The notes beneath the pieces are model-generated. The model was not told the origin of the DNA, made no database searches, and was given only the letters and a program-made list of their open reading frames with translations. Of a stretch of 64,000 nt of DNA, positions 55,733 to 64,000 are shown piece by piece; position 1 is the first letter of the stretch; the number at the start of each line of letters is the position of its first letter. A program made the translations under genes and the position numbers. Source of the DNA: Gnetum montanum (taxonomy: Eukaryota > Streptophyta > Gnetopsida > Gnetales > Gnetaceae); the NCBI GenBank assembly GCA_015680685.1, contig MNCI01029297.1:187376-251375 (forward strand), given 5' to 3'.

Positions 55733-56125
55733 CTATTTATGTTTCATCAATCTTGCCTTAAGGAGTTGGTCAAATAGCTGGGATGGCTTCATGGGCAATG
55801 GCGTATATTGGGAGGGTTCTTTCCTCTCAAAGTATCTTGTGCGGTTCAGTGTTGGGTTCTGCAATGAGGACAATTCTGGGGCGATTGTGGGGGCAGGTTG
55901 AGTGTAATTAGTAGGAGGCCCCAGTGGTTTGTTTTGTTGTGCCGTGTTTTCTTGTTGTGTCTCTGCTATTGCCACTATGGTTGTTCTAGCCTTTTCCTTA
56001 TCTTTCTTAGTGTCTTGATTCTTGAAGGCTAAATATGCAGGATCATGGCTGTATTGGGCCACTTCCTCTATATTTTTGATCTGCACAAAGGCTTGACTTA
56101 GGTTACGTGTGTTAAGATAATACAA
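55733..56125 (-). pseudogene. E2 gag, post-capsid segment
   Basis: 130 codons. FVQIKNIEEVAQYSHDPAYL and YTPLPMKPSQLFDQLLKARL match E1 gag (IMNIEQVAQTSNDPAYVAY, YTPLPARPSELLEQLLKAR). Between them is a Gln/Pro/Thr-rich stretch. The capsid part upstream (56126-56690) is broken by stops. Confidence 0.8.
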
Positions 56126-56689
56126 TTTAGATTTGACAAAGTCATTGACAGCCCCTTTTAGGATTGTGAGGAGGTACGTCTCTGGGATAGGTTCGTGGAG
56201 TTCGTTGAGAGCGGCACTCCATCGCTGGATGAATTTCTGTACAGGTTCAAGGGGTGCTTGTTTAACCTATATGAGGCTGTCTAACATGGCCTTAGGCTTC
56301 AAGTTATACTTGAACCTGGTGACAAATTGATGCAACAGATCTTCCAAAGAAGATATTGAATTCCGAGGTAAGGCCCGATACCAGTCAAGTGCTCTCCCAG
56401 CTAGGGACATTGGGAATACTCGCAGAATAGAGTGTGGCCATGCCTAAAGTAATGCGCATTCCAGTTTGAACGTTATGAGGTGAGTGTTGGGGTCTGTGTC
56501 CCTGTTGTATTTGGTCAATGTGGGCAAGGATACCACAAGTTACCAACAACCCCTTAGGGGCGGGACTGAGGAACTGATGGGATCATCGTGATAAAAGTTT
56601 ACTACCTTCAATTCCCCATCAGTGGCTGTCTTGAGGCGTTTAACCTCGTTAGTTAATTCCTGCATTAATTTCTTAGCATCAACCCAGTC
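56126..56689 (-). pseudogene. E2 gag capsid-domain region, interrupted
   Basis: The minus strand keeps recognisable pieces that match E1 gag (for example a FIQRWSAAL..ELHEPIPE region at about 56240-56180) but has no long frame. It joins the Pro/Gln-rich N-terminus to 56125. Confidence 0.6.
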
Positions 56690-57304
56690 TTAGGCACTCG
56701 GCGAGATGGAAGGCTGAGGATGTTGTATGGTGTACAAGTTAGATTGTTGGACCGTAGGTTGAAAGGAAGACTGTTGCGCAATTGGGGGTTGCGTTTGCGA
56801 GATGTTGGTAACTTTTGGTACTCGGGGTGGCACAATGTAGGCAAGGGGTTGTTGCTGTTGTGGTCTTTGAGGGATGTTCATCGGCGGGATCATGTGAGAC
56901 AGTAGATTATAAGGGGGAAATGGATATGGTTGAGCACCCATTGCTACTCGTTGGCCAGTCACATTAGGCAACCCCTGAGCTGTTTGAGTTGTTGCGGCAG
57001 TGAAAGCGGGTCTTTGAGTTTGGATTTGGGGGATGTAATAAGTAGACATAGTAGCTGGTATTACATGGGGCATCCCGATCACTTGGGGTGGAAGGGTTGT
57101 CGCTACATTAGTTTGCAAGGGTTGTACTTGTGGAAATGGGGCTGCTGTCGCAATCGGGGGAATGACAAGAGGGAGTGCATTGAGCTGGGAATCAGTTGTA
57201 GGAGGGGTATGGACAAGTGTGAAGTCTTCCTGTTGGGGTACTTGGATCTGAGTGAGTTTAAATGGTTGAAGGGACATGCCTTCCCCTGCGCCTGGATGGA
57301 ACAA
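56690..57304 (-). pseudogene. E2 gag N-terminal Pro/Gln-rich segment
   Basis: 204 codons, open, very rich in Pro, Gln, Thr and Ala (PQVQPLQTNVATTLPPQVIG, RPQQQQPLAYIVPP). Probably disordered. The ATG at 57304 is the first in frame, but the protein could begin upstream. The opposite strand is also open for 133 codons, which is a shadow of the composition. Confidence 0.65.
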
Positions 57305-58547
57305 TGGGTTGGCATAATTTTGGGGACTTAGGGTGTGATACGAATCCTCATGTTTGAACTAGGCCGCGAACTCGTCGTCCTTTTCTAATTGTGGGTTCAT
57401 CACAAGCTAATCTAGCATTTGGCTCCTCTGCAAGAGGAGTTTTGAGATAAGCTCTGAGTAATGTTTCGGAAGGGGGATGATGTCATACGGGGAAGGGATG
57501 AAGTCATGTACTCCCCTATAGAAGAGTTCGTACTACCTTTTAACTTCTATCTCAGTTTGGTCTATGGGCAAACCGGCTTGTATCTTGATGCATATGAAGT
57601 TGTATTGATCTTGGTTTATTATGCCAAAGGATGGGTCCCTCCCTTGTAACCTAAGGGATCAGCGAGGCCCCTCCGTGGGTTGTACCATGGTTGGTTGAAT
57701 GGCCATGGTTCTCACAAGGTCTATGACTTGAGTGGTTGCAATGGTGGTGTTCACGGTGTTCATGATGAGCAACTGGGAATATGACACAGTGAAGGGGTAT
57801 GGGATTAGTGTACTTAGTACAGTGTAAACCTACGTTCGTGGCGTACAACGTATAGACTGGAGTCTCAATGTATAGGATTGGACAACCAATGTATACTAAC
57901 GGCGTAGACGGCGTATAAGTGTACAGCGTATAGTGTCGGCATAGAGAATCTAGGGCGTAAAAGGTACAGCGTATACACTGATCAGCGTATACAGTGTCAG
58001 CGTACAGCATAATCGGGGTTACAGCGTACAGAGCGTAGCGTATATGGATGGGGGCATTAATGGATTTAGGGTGTGGACAGAGTTTTGTATGTAGCGTAGA
58101 CAAAGTCTGCGACGTAAAGTGATCAACGTCAGTGTATAGCGTAGACAAGGTCTACAGCGTATAGCAGACGGCGTATGGAATATGGCAATGGCGTATACAA
58201 GGTCAGCGTAAGGCGTAAACAAATTTAGCGTAAATAGATTTTGCAGCGTGAACAAAAGTAGCGTAAGCAGATGCTGTAAGGTAAGCAGATGCAGCGTAAA
58301 TGAATGTTTCAGAGTAAACAGATGTAGCATAAGGAAATGCAGCGTAGACAAGGTCTACAGCATAAAGTGAGTAGTGTTTATGTCGACAGCGTAAACAAAG
58401 TTTGGTCTGCAGCATAGACAAAGTCTACAGTGTAGGGAGTGCAGCATAGATGTAATAGCGTATACGCTGGGAGGTTGGTAGGTAGAGTCGGTGTAAACGC
58501 GGCAGCGTAGACGTTGAGAACTCTGAGACAGTGAGTTTTAAGGCAGA
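57305..58547 (-). other. E2 5' leader
   Basis: No gene. From about 57900 it is built from CAGCGTA-based repeats and several copies of a small hairpin unit GTAGACAAAGTCTAC or GTAGACAAGGTCTAC (58096-58110, 58141-58155, 58344-58358, 58414-58427). A homologous single copy lies in the E1 leader. Confidence 0.65.
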
Positions 58548-58566
58548 GGCCCTCCTTCTAGCACCA
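58548..58566 (-). promoter_or_regulatory. E2 primer-binding site
   Basis: On the minus strand TGGTGCTAGAAGGAGGGCC lies five bases after the LTR end. It is the same as in E1 except for two bases. Confidence 0.68.
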
Positions 58567-58571
58567 ATTTC

Positions 58572-59940
58572 TGTACTGACCGAAATCGTCGGTCTCCAGC
58601 TAGAAGGAAACAGAGACTGAGGGATCATGGGACACGCACAGAAGACCCTACCTTCGCTTGAGGACGAGCTGCAATAGACGAAGGTAGAGTACCTTGGGTG
58701 GTCCGTACGTGGATCAAACAAGGGTTTCCCCGAACGTACACCGAAGTGTTATACGCTGGGTTATACGTAAACAGTGTAATAGGCGTAAATTAGTGTAAAA
58801 GAGTGTACAGGCATAAAATAGCGTAAAAACTGTGCAGTAGGCGTAAACAGCGTAAAATAGTGTAGTAGGCGTAAACAGCGTAAAACAGCATAGCAAGCGT
58901 AAACAGTGTAAAACAGCGTAGCAGTGTGAACAGAGCGTAAATAGGATGCAAACCTAAGGAGATCGTAAATAGAATACATGCAACAATTGTAACAAGCTTT
59001 TGGAAGAAAATGTAACAATGATATTACAAGATGAGAGTTCGATGCACTGGTCTAACACAGTTGTAGTTGACACAAGGTGGACGAAAAGCCCCAGTGGATG
59101 CAGGGATGACGGTTCACTGGGTCAAACTGTAGGCACAGCGTATGGAGGCTGTATGCTCCGCGTATAGGGTGATGTTTAGCGTATGAGGTTTTTTTGCTCT
59201 GGTTCTCAGCGTCTCTTTTTTTGTTCTCTGGTTTGCTCAAAATTTTCGACCATCTACTAGTGAAAATTGGGGTTTTTATACAGGTTCAGGGTGACACGTG
59301 GCGCGTTCACCAGGTGCAAAAAAAAATAAAAATTTACAAGTGTACAGTATGTTACATTTGCTGAGCATATACACTGAGTGTATACACCGTATTAAGGGGT
59401 CGTAGACTCTGGGTGTACACGCTGGATGTGCCAAGCATATACGCTGAAGGATGCTAGGTGTATATGCTGGGCGTATACGCTGATGGATGTTGGGCGTATA
59501 CGCTGATGGATGCTCTATTCGCCTGAATTGCTGCCTTGTACCAAGTTTTGCCCTGCAGTGTTGTTTTCATGTCATCTTCAGGGATCGCACACCGAGCGTA
59601 TGCATCAGTTGTACAAGCTGGACTCGAGGGGTGTGTACGTTGGTCGTGCACGTCGGGTGTATATGTTGGGCGTATACGCTGTGGATGTCAGGCGTATACG
59701 CTGAGAATGTCGGGCGTAGACGATGGGCGTATACGCTGTGAATGTCGGGCGTACACGATGGGCATATACGCTGTGAATGTGAACTTGGGCGTATACGCTG
59801 AGAATGCATACTTGGTGAGATTAAGTATATGATTTCTGAAGTTGCCATGTTTGGTATCTGATGTAGCTGTGGTCGTCCACGAGTCCCAGGGCCTGCTTCT
59901 TGTTTGAAGAGTACTAAGCTCAAAATTTTGTGGTGTTTCA
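58572..59940 (-). mobile_element. E2 right (5') LTR
   Basis: Starts at 59940, ends at 58572. TATA complement at 59273-59280. It matches 49338-50645 closely. Confidence 0.93.
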
Positions 59941-60241
59941 GCACATATGAGAGAGGATAACCTCGCTCATTATTTTAGATCTCTCCCTTCCAACTCAGTC
60001 ATGGGGGAGATGGCCACCTATGCTGATTAATCAAGGCCCTTAGTTTCTTTTTAATTTTTTGTTTTACACATTTTCGTTTTACAAATTTCTTTAACTTTTC
60101 TTATTTTTGTTTTGCAACATCGTTTACACTCTTTCATTTCTTGTGTGTCTGTTTATTTTGTTTGATTCATCACCTAATAAGTGCTCCTAATGATGGTATG
60201 AACTGTATTCCATCGATTGCTAATGTTTTGTTTTCACCTTT
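59941..60241 (+). mobile_element. E3 remainder between E2 and E4
   Basis: Starts with the GCACA duplication. A short frame, EDNLAHYFRSLPSNSVMGEM, ends in a stop at 60028-60030 and continues E3 from before the insertion, with one frame change. The rest is T-rich and noncoding. Confidence 0.7.
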
Positions 60242-60867
60242 TGTACTGACCTAAATTATTGGTGTAAGGCTGGAAGGGAAACAGACACCGAGAGATCGTT
60301 GGGTAGGCACAGTTGACCCTGCCTTCACCCGAGGGCAAGCTAGAAAAGTAAATGAAGGAAGAGTACCTTGGATGGTCTGCACACAAATCAACCAAGGACT
60401 TCCCCAAGCATAAGCTACGGCTAGTACTGGAGTTATCATAAACAATGTCTTAAAACGTGTAAATGCGCGTAAAATGTAGACATGAGCCATGAGATGTAAG
60501 ATGTAAGTGTAAACGTAAGGCATAGACAAGATGTAAACTAGACTGAATGTGTAAACTGAATGTAAACTAAATGTAAGAAAAATGTAAACATAGCGTAAAA
60601 TAGAAAATGGAAATAATGTTTGGTTAGAAAAATGGAAACAATGTATTACTTAGAAAAGATGTGCACTAGTCAAAGCGTAGCTATGTGTAGATGGCAGGTC
60701 GAACACCTAGCCCCAAGGTGATGTAACATGATGATGTGATGAATGTGAGAAATGCTTGGATGCCAACAATCAGGTGTGCCAAGTGCCCAAGGAATGTAGG
60801 TTCTATACTTTCTCAGAATTACCAATGTCTCCAATTGCCAACCTCCGATTTATGTGAATTGACAAGG

Positions 60868-60875
60868 TATTTATA
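60868..60875 (-). promoter_or_regulatory. TATA box in E4 LTR
   Basis: On the minus strand TATAAATA in CCCTATAAATACC. It is the same form as in LTRs A and B. Confidence 0.55.
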
Positions 60876-61324
60876 GGGTTGGGCCGGGCTCTGGCACAAA
60901 ATTCCAGAATGGAATCAATGGCTAGGAGATGAAAGGAAAGGGGATCTAGTGACATGTATCCAATGGACAGTTGTGCTCGGGTTGGATGCATGCTAGCAAG
61001 AGCTAGATGTGCATCGGACAGTTGTGCATGAGTTGGATGTGTGTCAGCAAGCTACATTCTTGACCAGGTACATCACTTTTTACAATTTATGGGTTATTCA
61101 AGCCCATGAAAGTACATTTAATTTAAACCATGAGGGCCTGACTATCCCACAAATAAAGATTTACAATGAAATGTACAAGGGAAATTCAACCCCCACTTGC
61201 TTGACCATGGACCAACCACTCTAGGATGTTCGAGGCATCTCTATTTGACTAGGTTTTCCAACGTGTGTTGTCTGGGCTTCCACATGTCTTCAGCATGCAT
61301 TTGAAGTGCTTTTTTCAGGGCATG

Positions 61325-61660
61325 AATAGTGTTCATGCTGATGAATAGTGTTTACGCTAATGAACAATGTTCACGTGATGAATAGTATTTATGCTAATGA
61401 ATAGTGTTTACGCTAATGAATAGTGTTCACGCTGTGAATAGTGGTCACGCCAATCCTTACGCTGTGTAGTGTAAGAAAATTTAGTCCTAGCATAATCAAC
61501 TGAAAATACCTCATTTAAGGCCCAAATTTTGATTTTCTGGAGGCTGGGAGCTACTTTTGTCTAGGCGTGATTAGTGTTCACGCTGATGAATAGTGTTTAC
61601 ACTGATGAATAGTATTTATGCTGATGAATATTGGTCATGCTGCGAATAGTGGTCACGCTG
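61325..61660. repeat. 19-20-bp minisatellite in the E4 LTR
   Basis: Repeats of ATGAATAGTGTTTACGCTA and variants in two clusters, with GCGTGA/CACGCTG edges. It takes the place of the GCGTATACGC array of E1/E2. Confidence 0.85.
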
Positions 61661-62031
61661 TACTCATGCTGCAATGTGTCCTCAGTGTGATCTACAAAAA
61701 AATGCCATTTTGGACTTTGAAACTGAAATTTTCTAGAGGTTGGAATTGGAGGTTGTCGATGTTGAGCCCTGAGGATGATTTGCATCTTGAACTCAAGTCA
61801 TTTTAACTTAGTTTTGGGCTTTATTTTGGGCTTCCAAAGTTGCTCACACTGGACTCATGCTACAGCGTGACCATAGCGTGACTGTGAAACTTTGCAGGAA
61901 ACATGAGTTCCCAAGCAAACTAGCATGAGTTACCATGGAAAGACAGCATGAATGACTTGCCTTAGTCAAATTTTACCTCCCGAATACTGGAAAGGGCTTG
62001 AGTCTCTTTTGAAGTGCTAGGCTGAAATTAT

Positions 62032-62106
62032 TGGTGTTTCACTGGCCCCTCTTTGTGACGTCTGGAAGAATCCACCCAAGAGGATTTGACAAAGTGCAAA
62101 ACACCA
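62032..62106 (-). promoter_or_regulatory. E4 polypurine tract within inverted repeat
   Basis: TGGTGTTT (62032-62039) pairs with AAACACCA (62099-62106). CTTTGT and ACAAAG form an inner stem. The coding-strand tract is CACAAAGAGGGGCCAG before the LTR TG. It is a weaker version of the E2 structure. Confidence 0.7.
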
Positions 62107-63664
62107 TGAACAACAAAGCATCAAACATTAACCTTTGGCCCTTGGCTGGGTGTCATCGCATCATTTTCAAAAGTACATGGGATCGGGGAAATGTGGTTTA
62201 AGATGCAAGGGGATTGGTTGAAACTAGGGGAAACCAAGAGTTGATCAAGGGATATGATTGTTGTTGGGATTATTAGATAGGAATGCTCTCACGTGAACAA
62301 GCTATATCTTTGGTCTTTGTCAATAGCCAACATTCAGCAGACTTGGAGCCAAGACATAGGAAGTGCTTTCTTTGGAGAAATGGGACTCTTAAAGAGTGTT
62401 TATGGGGCCTGTTGTAAATAGCCAAAGCCACGCGATGATGTGCAACATGGTTACTTTGAGACACAAGTGTAACTATTTTTCAAGACAATTACCTTCTTGC
62501 CTAGGGCTTATATGAGAATGGCCAACAGTCTTTTGTTTATGATGTCAACAAGGTCATGAAGACCTTTTCTATGCATTTTGCTCTTTGACCTTTTTGTTCT
62601 CTTTTTATTTTCTTGTTTTCTTTTTAAATTTTTGCTCTATTTTTTATTTTTCCTTTCTCTTTTATTTTTTGAAAGAGCTTTCTTTTTGTGCCGTGCTTGT
62701 GTATGAGCACTTGCATTTTGCATCATGTACTATGTATTGTGTTTTGCATCGCAACTGCTTAGAGAGATACAGTGTGCAATACTGTATCAAGAGTGTTGAG
62801 CTAAGTGGAATGTATCTGGGGTTATAACTAAGTAGGACATGATGGGGGGAAATAGAGGATGTATCAGGAGTTAGGAATGTACTTATGAACAAATTGATTA
62901 ACCTAGTTGCATGCGTTAGGAAAAAAATGTGATACCTTGTCATCATGATGAAGTGCATCTATCCATGAATGCCTCAGAAGTGTCATCCTGCAAACACAAT
63001 TCCAAGAAGACAAGAAAACCATAAATGAAACAATCAGCTAAACACTTTAAACAAGGTGATGGAGTCATCATGTGCAATTTTCAAAGCAGACAGAATCATG
63101 ACCAGCATTATGGCATCATTAGGACCCATGGGATGAATCATGCAGCAAGTCTTTGTGGAACATGAACAGCCGATTGCAATGACACATCTTTTCAAATTTT
63201 TCCTGGTCATCGATGATGTCACCAGTTTATAGTCTTAGCGAACTGTTGTGGATTAGTTTCATGTGATAACCCCTTAGACAGTGCCAGTTTAGCGTCGTGG
63301 CAGATGGTGCATTGCTAGTTTATAGTCATAGAAGACTGTGAAGAGGAAAACTAGTTTATAGTCTTAGTGGACTCTAGATGCTAGTTTCATGTCATGGCAG
63401 ATGGATGTAGCAGTTTAGTGTCATACCAGACAGAACTCTATGGTATCAATTTTAAGTCATGATGCCAAGACTACTCTGTCGTATTAGTTTTAAGTCATGA
63501 TGCCAGGACTACTCTGTGGTATCAGTTTTAAGTCATGATGCCAGAACTACTCTGTGGTATCAGTTTTAAGTCATGATGCCAAGACTATTCTGTGGTATCA
63601 GTTTTAAGTCATGATGCCAGGACTACTCTGTGGTATCAGTTTTAAGTCATGATGCCAGGACTAT
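62107..63664 (-). other. E4 3' untranslated region with 38-bp tandem repeat
   Basis: No coding sequence. A T-rich run lies at about 62575-62670. CAGTTTATAGTC modules start at about 63220. The word TTTTAAGTCATGATGCCA then recurs at 63450, 63488, 63526, 63564, 63602 and 63640, exactly 38 bp apart. The same modules without the regular array are in E1. Confidence 0.85.
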
Positions 63665-63681
63665 AAGGTACCTCAAGTTTG

Positions 63682-63984
63682 TCAAACAAAGTACCTTTTC
63701 AAGTACAAGTGGTTTGTAGGATTGGTGAACTCGTTTCCATCCATGTCAGCAAGTTTGAATGCTCCATTGTTGTATGCCTTGGTGACTAGGTAAGGCCCTT
63801 CCCAGTTGGCTGAGAATTTTTTTGGATGTTCTTGGGCTACCTTAAGGACTAGATCTCCTTCTTTGATTGGGTGTTTATGAAGATCGTGCTTGTGCCTTTG
63901 CCTTTTTTTTTTTTGGTACCATTCAATTTGATCAAGCCTTTGTACATGTTCCTCCTCTACCGAATCGAGGTTGGAAATGTGCAA
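63682..63984 (-). CDS. E4 integrase C-terminal domain (Ty3/gypsy pol end)
   Basis: 100 codons, open and running to a stop near 63682. HPIKEGDLVLKVAQ (about 40-53), FSANWEGPYLVTKAY (about 58-72) and GAFKLADMDG followed by NHLYLKRYF are the conserved end of gypsy integrase: a beta-barrel that binds DNA, with no chromodomain after it. The upstream part of pol is beyond the window. It shows that at least one member of this superfamily coded for integration enzymes. Confidence 0.9.
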   Translation of the reverse strand: MHISNLDSVEEEHVQRLDQIEWYQKKKRQRHKHDLHKHPIKEGDLVLKVAQEHPKKFSANWEGPYLVTKAYNNGAFKLADMDGNEFTNPTNHLYLKRYFV

Positions 63985-64000
63985 TTCATTATTTTGACTT

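Larger units (their letters stand above)
49338..59940 (-). mobile_element. Element E2: non-autonomous gypsy-type element with antisense gene
   Basis: LTRs at 58572-59940 (5', 1369 bp) and 49338-50645 (3', 1308 bp), both in minus orientation, starting TGAAACACCA and ending GTCAGTACA. GCACA duplications on both sides show a clean insertion into E3. In minus order: LTR, primer-binding site, repetitive leader, gag, linker, protease, 3' region with an intron-containing gene on the opposite strand, polypurine tract, LTR. No reverse transcriptase, RNase H or integrase. Total 10.6 kb. Several stops and frameshifts are present. Confidence 0.92.
60242..62041 (-). mobile_element. E4 3' LTR
   Basis: On the minus strand it starts TGAAACACCAATAATTTCAG at 62041 and ends ..GGTCAGTACA at 60242. 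1800 bp. TATA complement TATTTATA at 60868-60875. A minisatellite ATGAATAGTGTTCACGCTG occupies about 61325-61450 and 61565-61660. Same start and end as the E1/E2 LTRs, but the middle is different. Confidence 0.88.

Noticed and set aside
56930-57331. 133-codon plus frame opposite to E2 gag
   Set aside because: Shadow of the Pro/Gln-rich gag frame. No splice structure and no match to E1.
1-64000. tRNA, 5S rRNA or spliceosomal RNA genes
   Set aside because: I looked for their conserved boxes and found none I could support.

Overview
The window is nuclear plant DNA made almost entirely of repeats. I see no intact host protein gene. A degenerate rDNA unit has an ITS1 of about 920 bp, against 200-300 bp usual in flowering plants, so a gymnosperm or another large-genome seed plant is the most likely source. 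That identification is an inference. CpG sites outside a few repeat motifs are mostly decayed to TpG/CpA, and most broken codons fit C-to-T changes, as expected in long-methylated heterochromatin.

Layout. 1-2195: end of a plus-strand LTR element with its 3' LTR (A). 2196-9470: a satellite array with monomers of about 270-370 bp, split by a solo LTR (B, 3149-4974, duplication CTACC). 9471-9931: short unassigned stretch with a GT run. 9932-16207: a complete 26S-ITS2-5.8S-ITS1-18S order on the minus strand, all pseudogenes, with about 360 nt missing inside 18S. The 18S 5' end is joined directly to the leader, primer-binding site and LTR of a Ty3/gypsy element. 16295-25000: element E1 (LTR-gag-protease-LTR). 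25001-29935: two interleaved satellites (about 222 and 640 bp). 31736-36690: a complete but decayed Ty1/copia element with duplication TAGAT. 36930-39190: a 1212-bp tandem duplication. 40080-43430: decayed minus-strand gag fragments. Up to 49337 and again 59941-60241: plus-strand gypsy element E3. E3 is interrupted by E2 (49338-59940, duplication GCACA) and then by E4 (3' LTR 60242-62041, running off the right edge).

Elements A, B, E1, E2 and E4 belong to one superfamily: LTRs start TGAAACACC and end near TACA. Where the internal edge is visible (A, E1, E2, E4), a polypurine tract lies inside an inverted repeat that includes the LTR tip. E1 and E2 carry gag and protease but no reverse transcriptase or integrase. 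E4 shows an integrase C-terminus, so an E4-like relative could have supplied the enzymes. E2 also carries an intron-containing gene on its opposite strand.

The points most worth checking are the LTR-leader/18S junction, the hairpin around the polypurine tract, the antisense spliced gene in E2, and the palindromic 22-bp arrays inside the LTRs.
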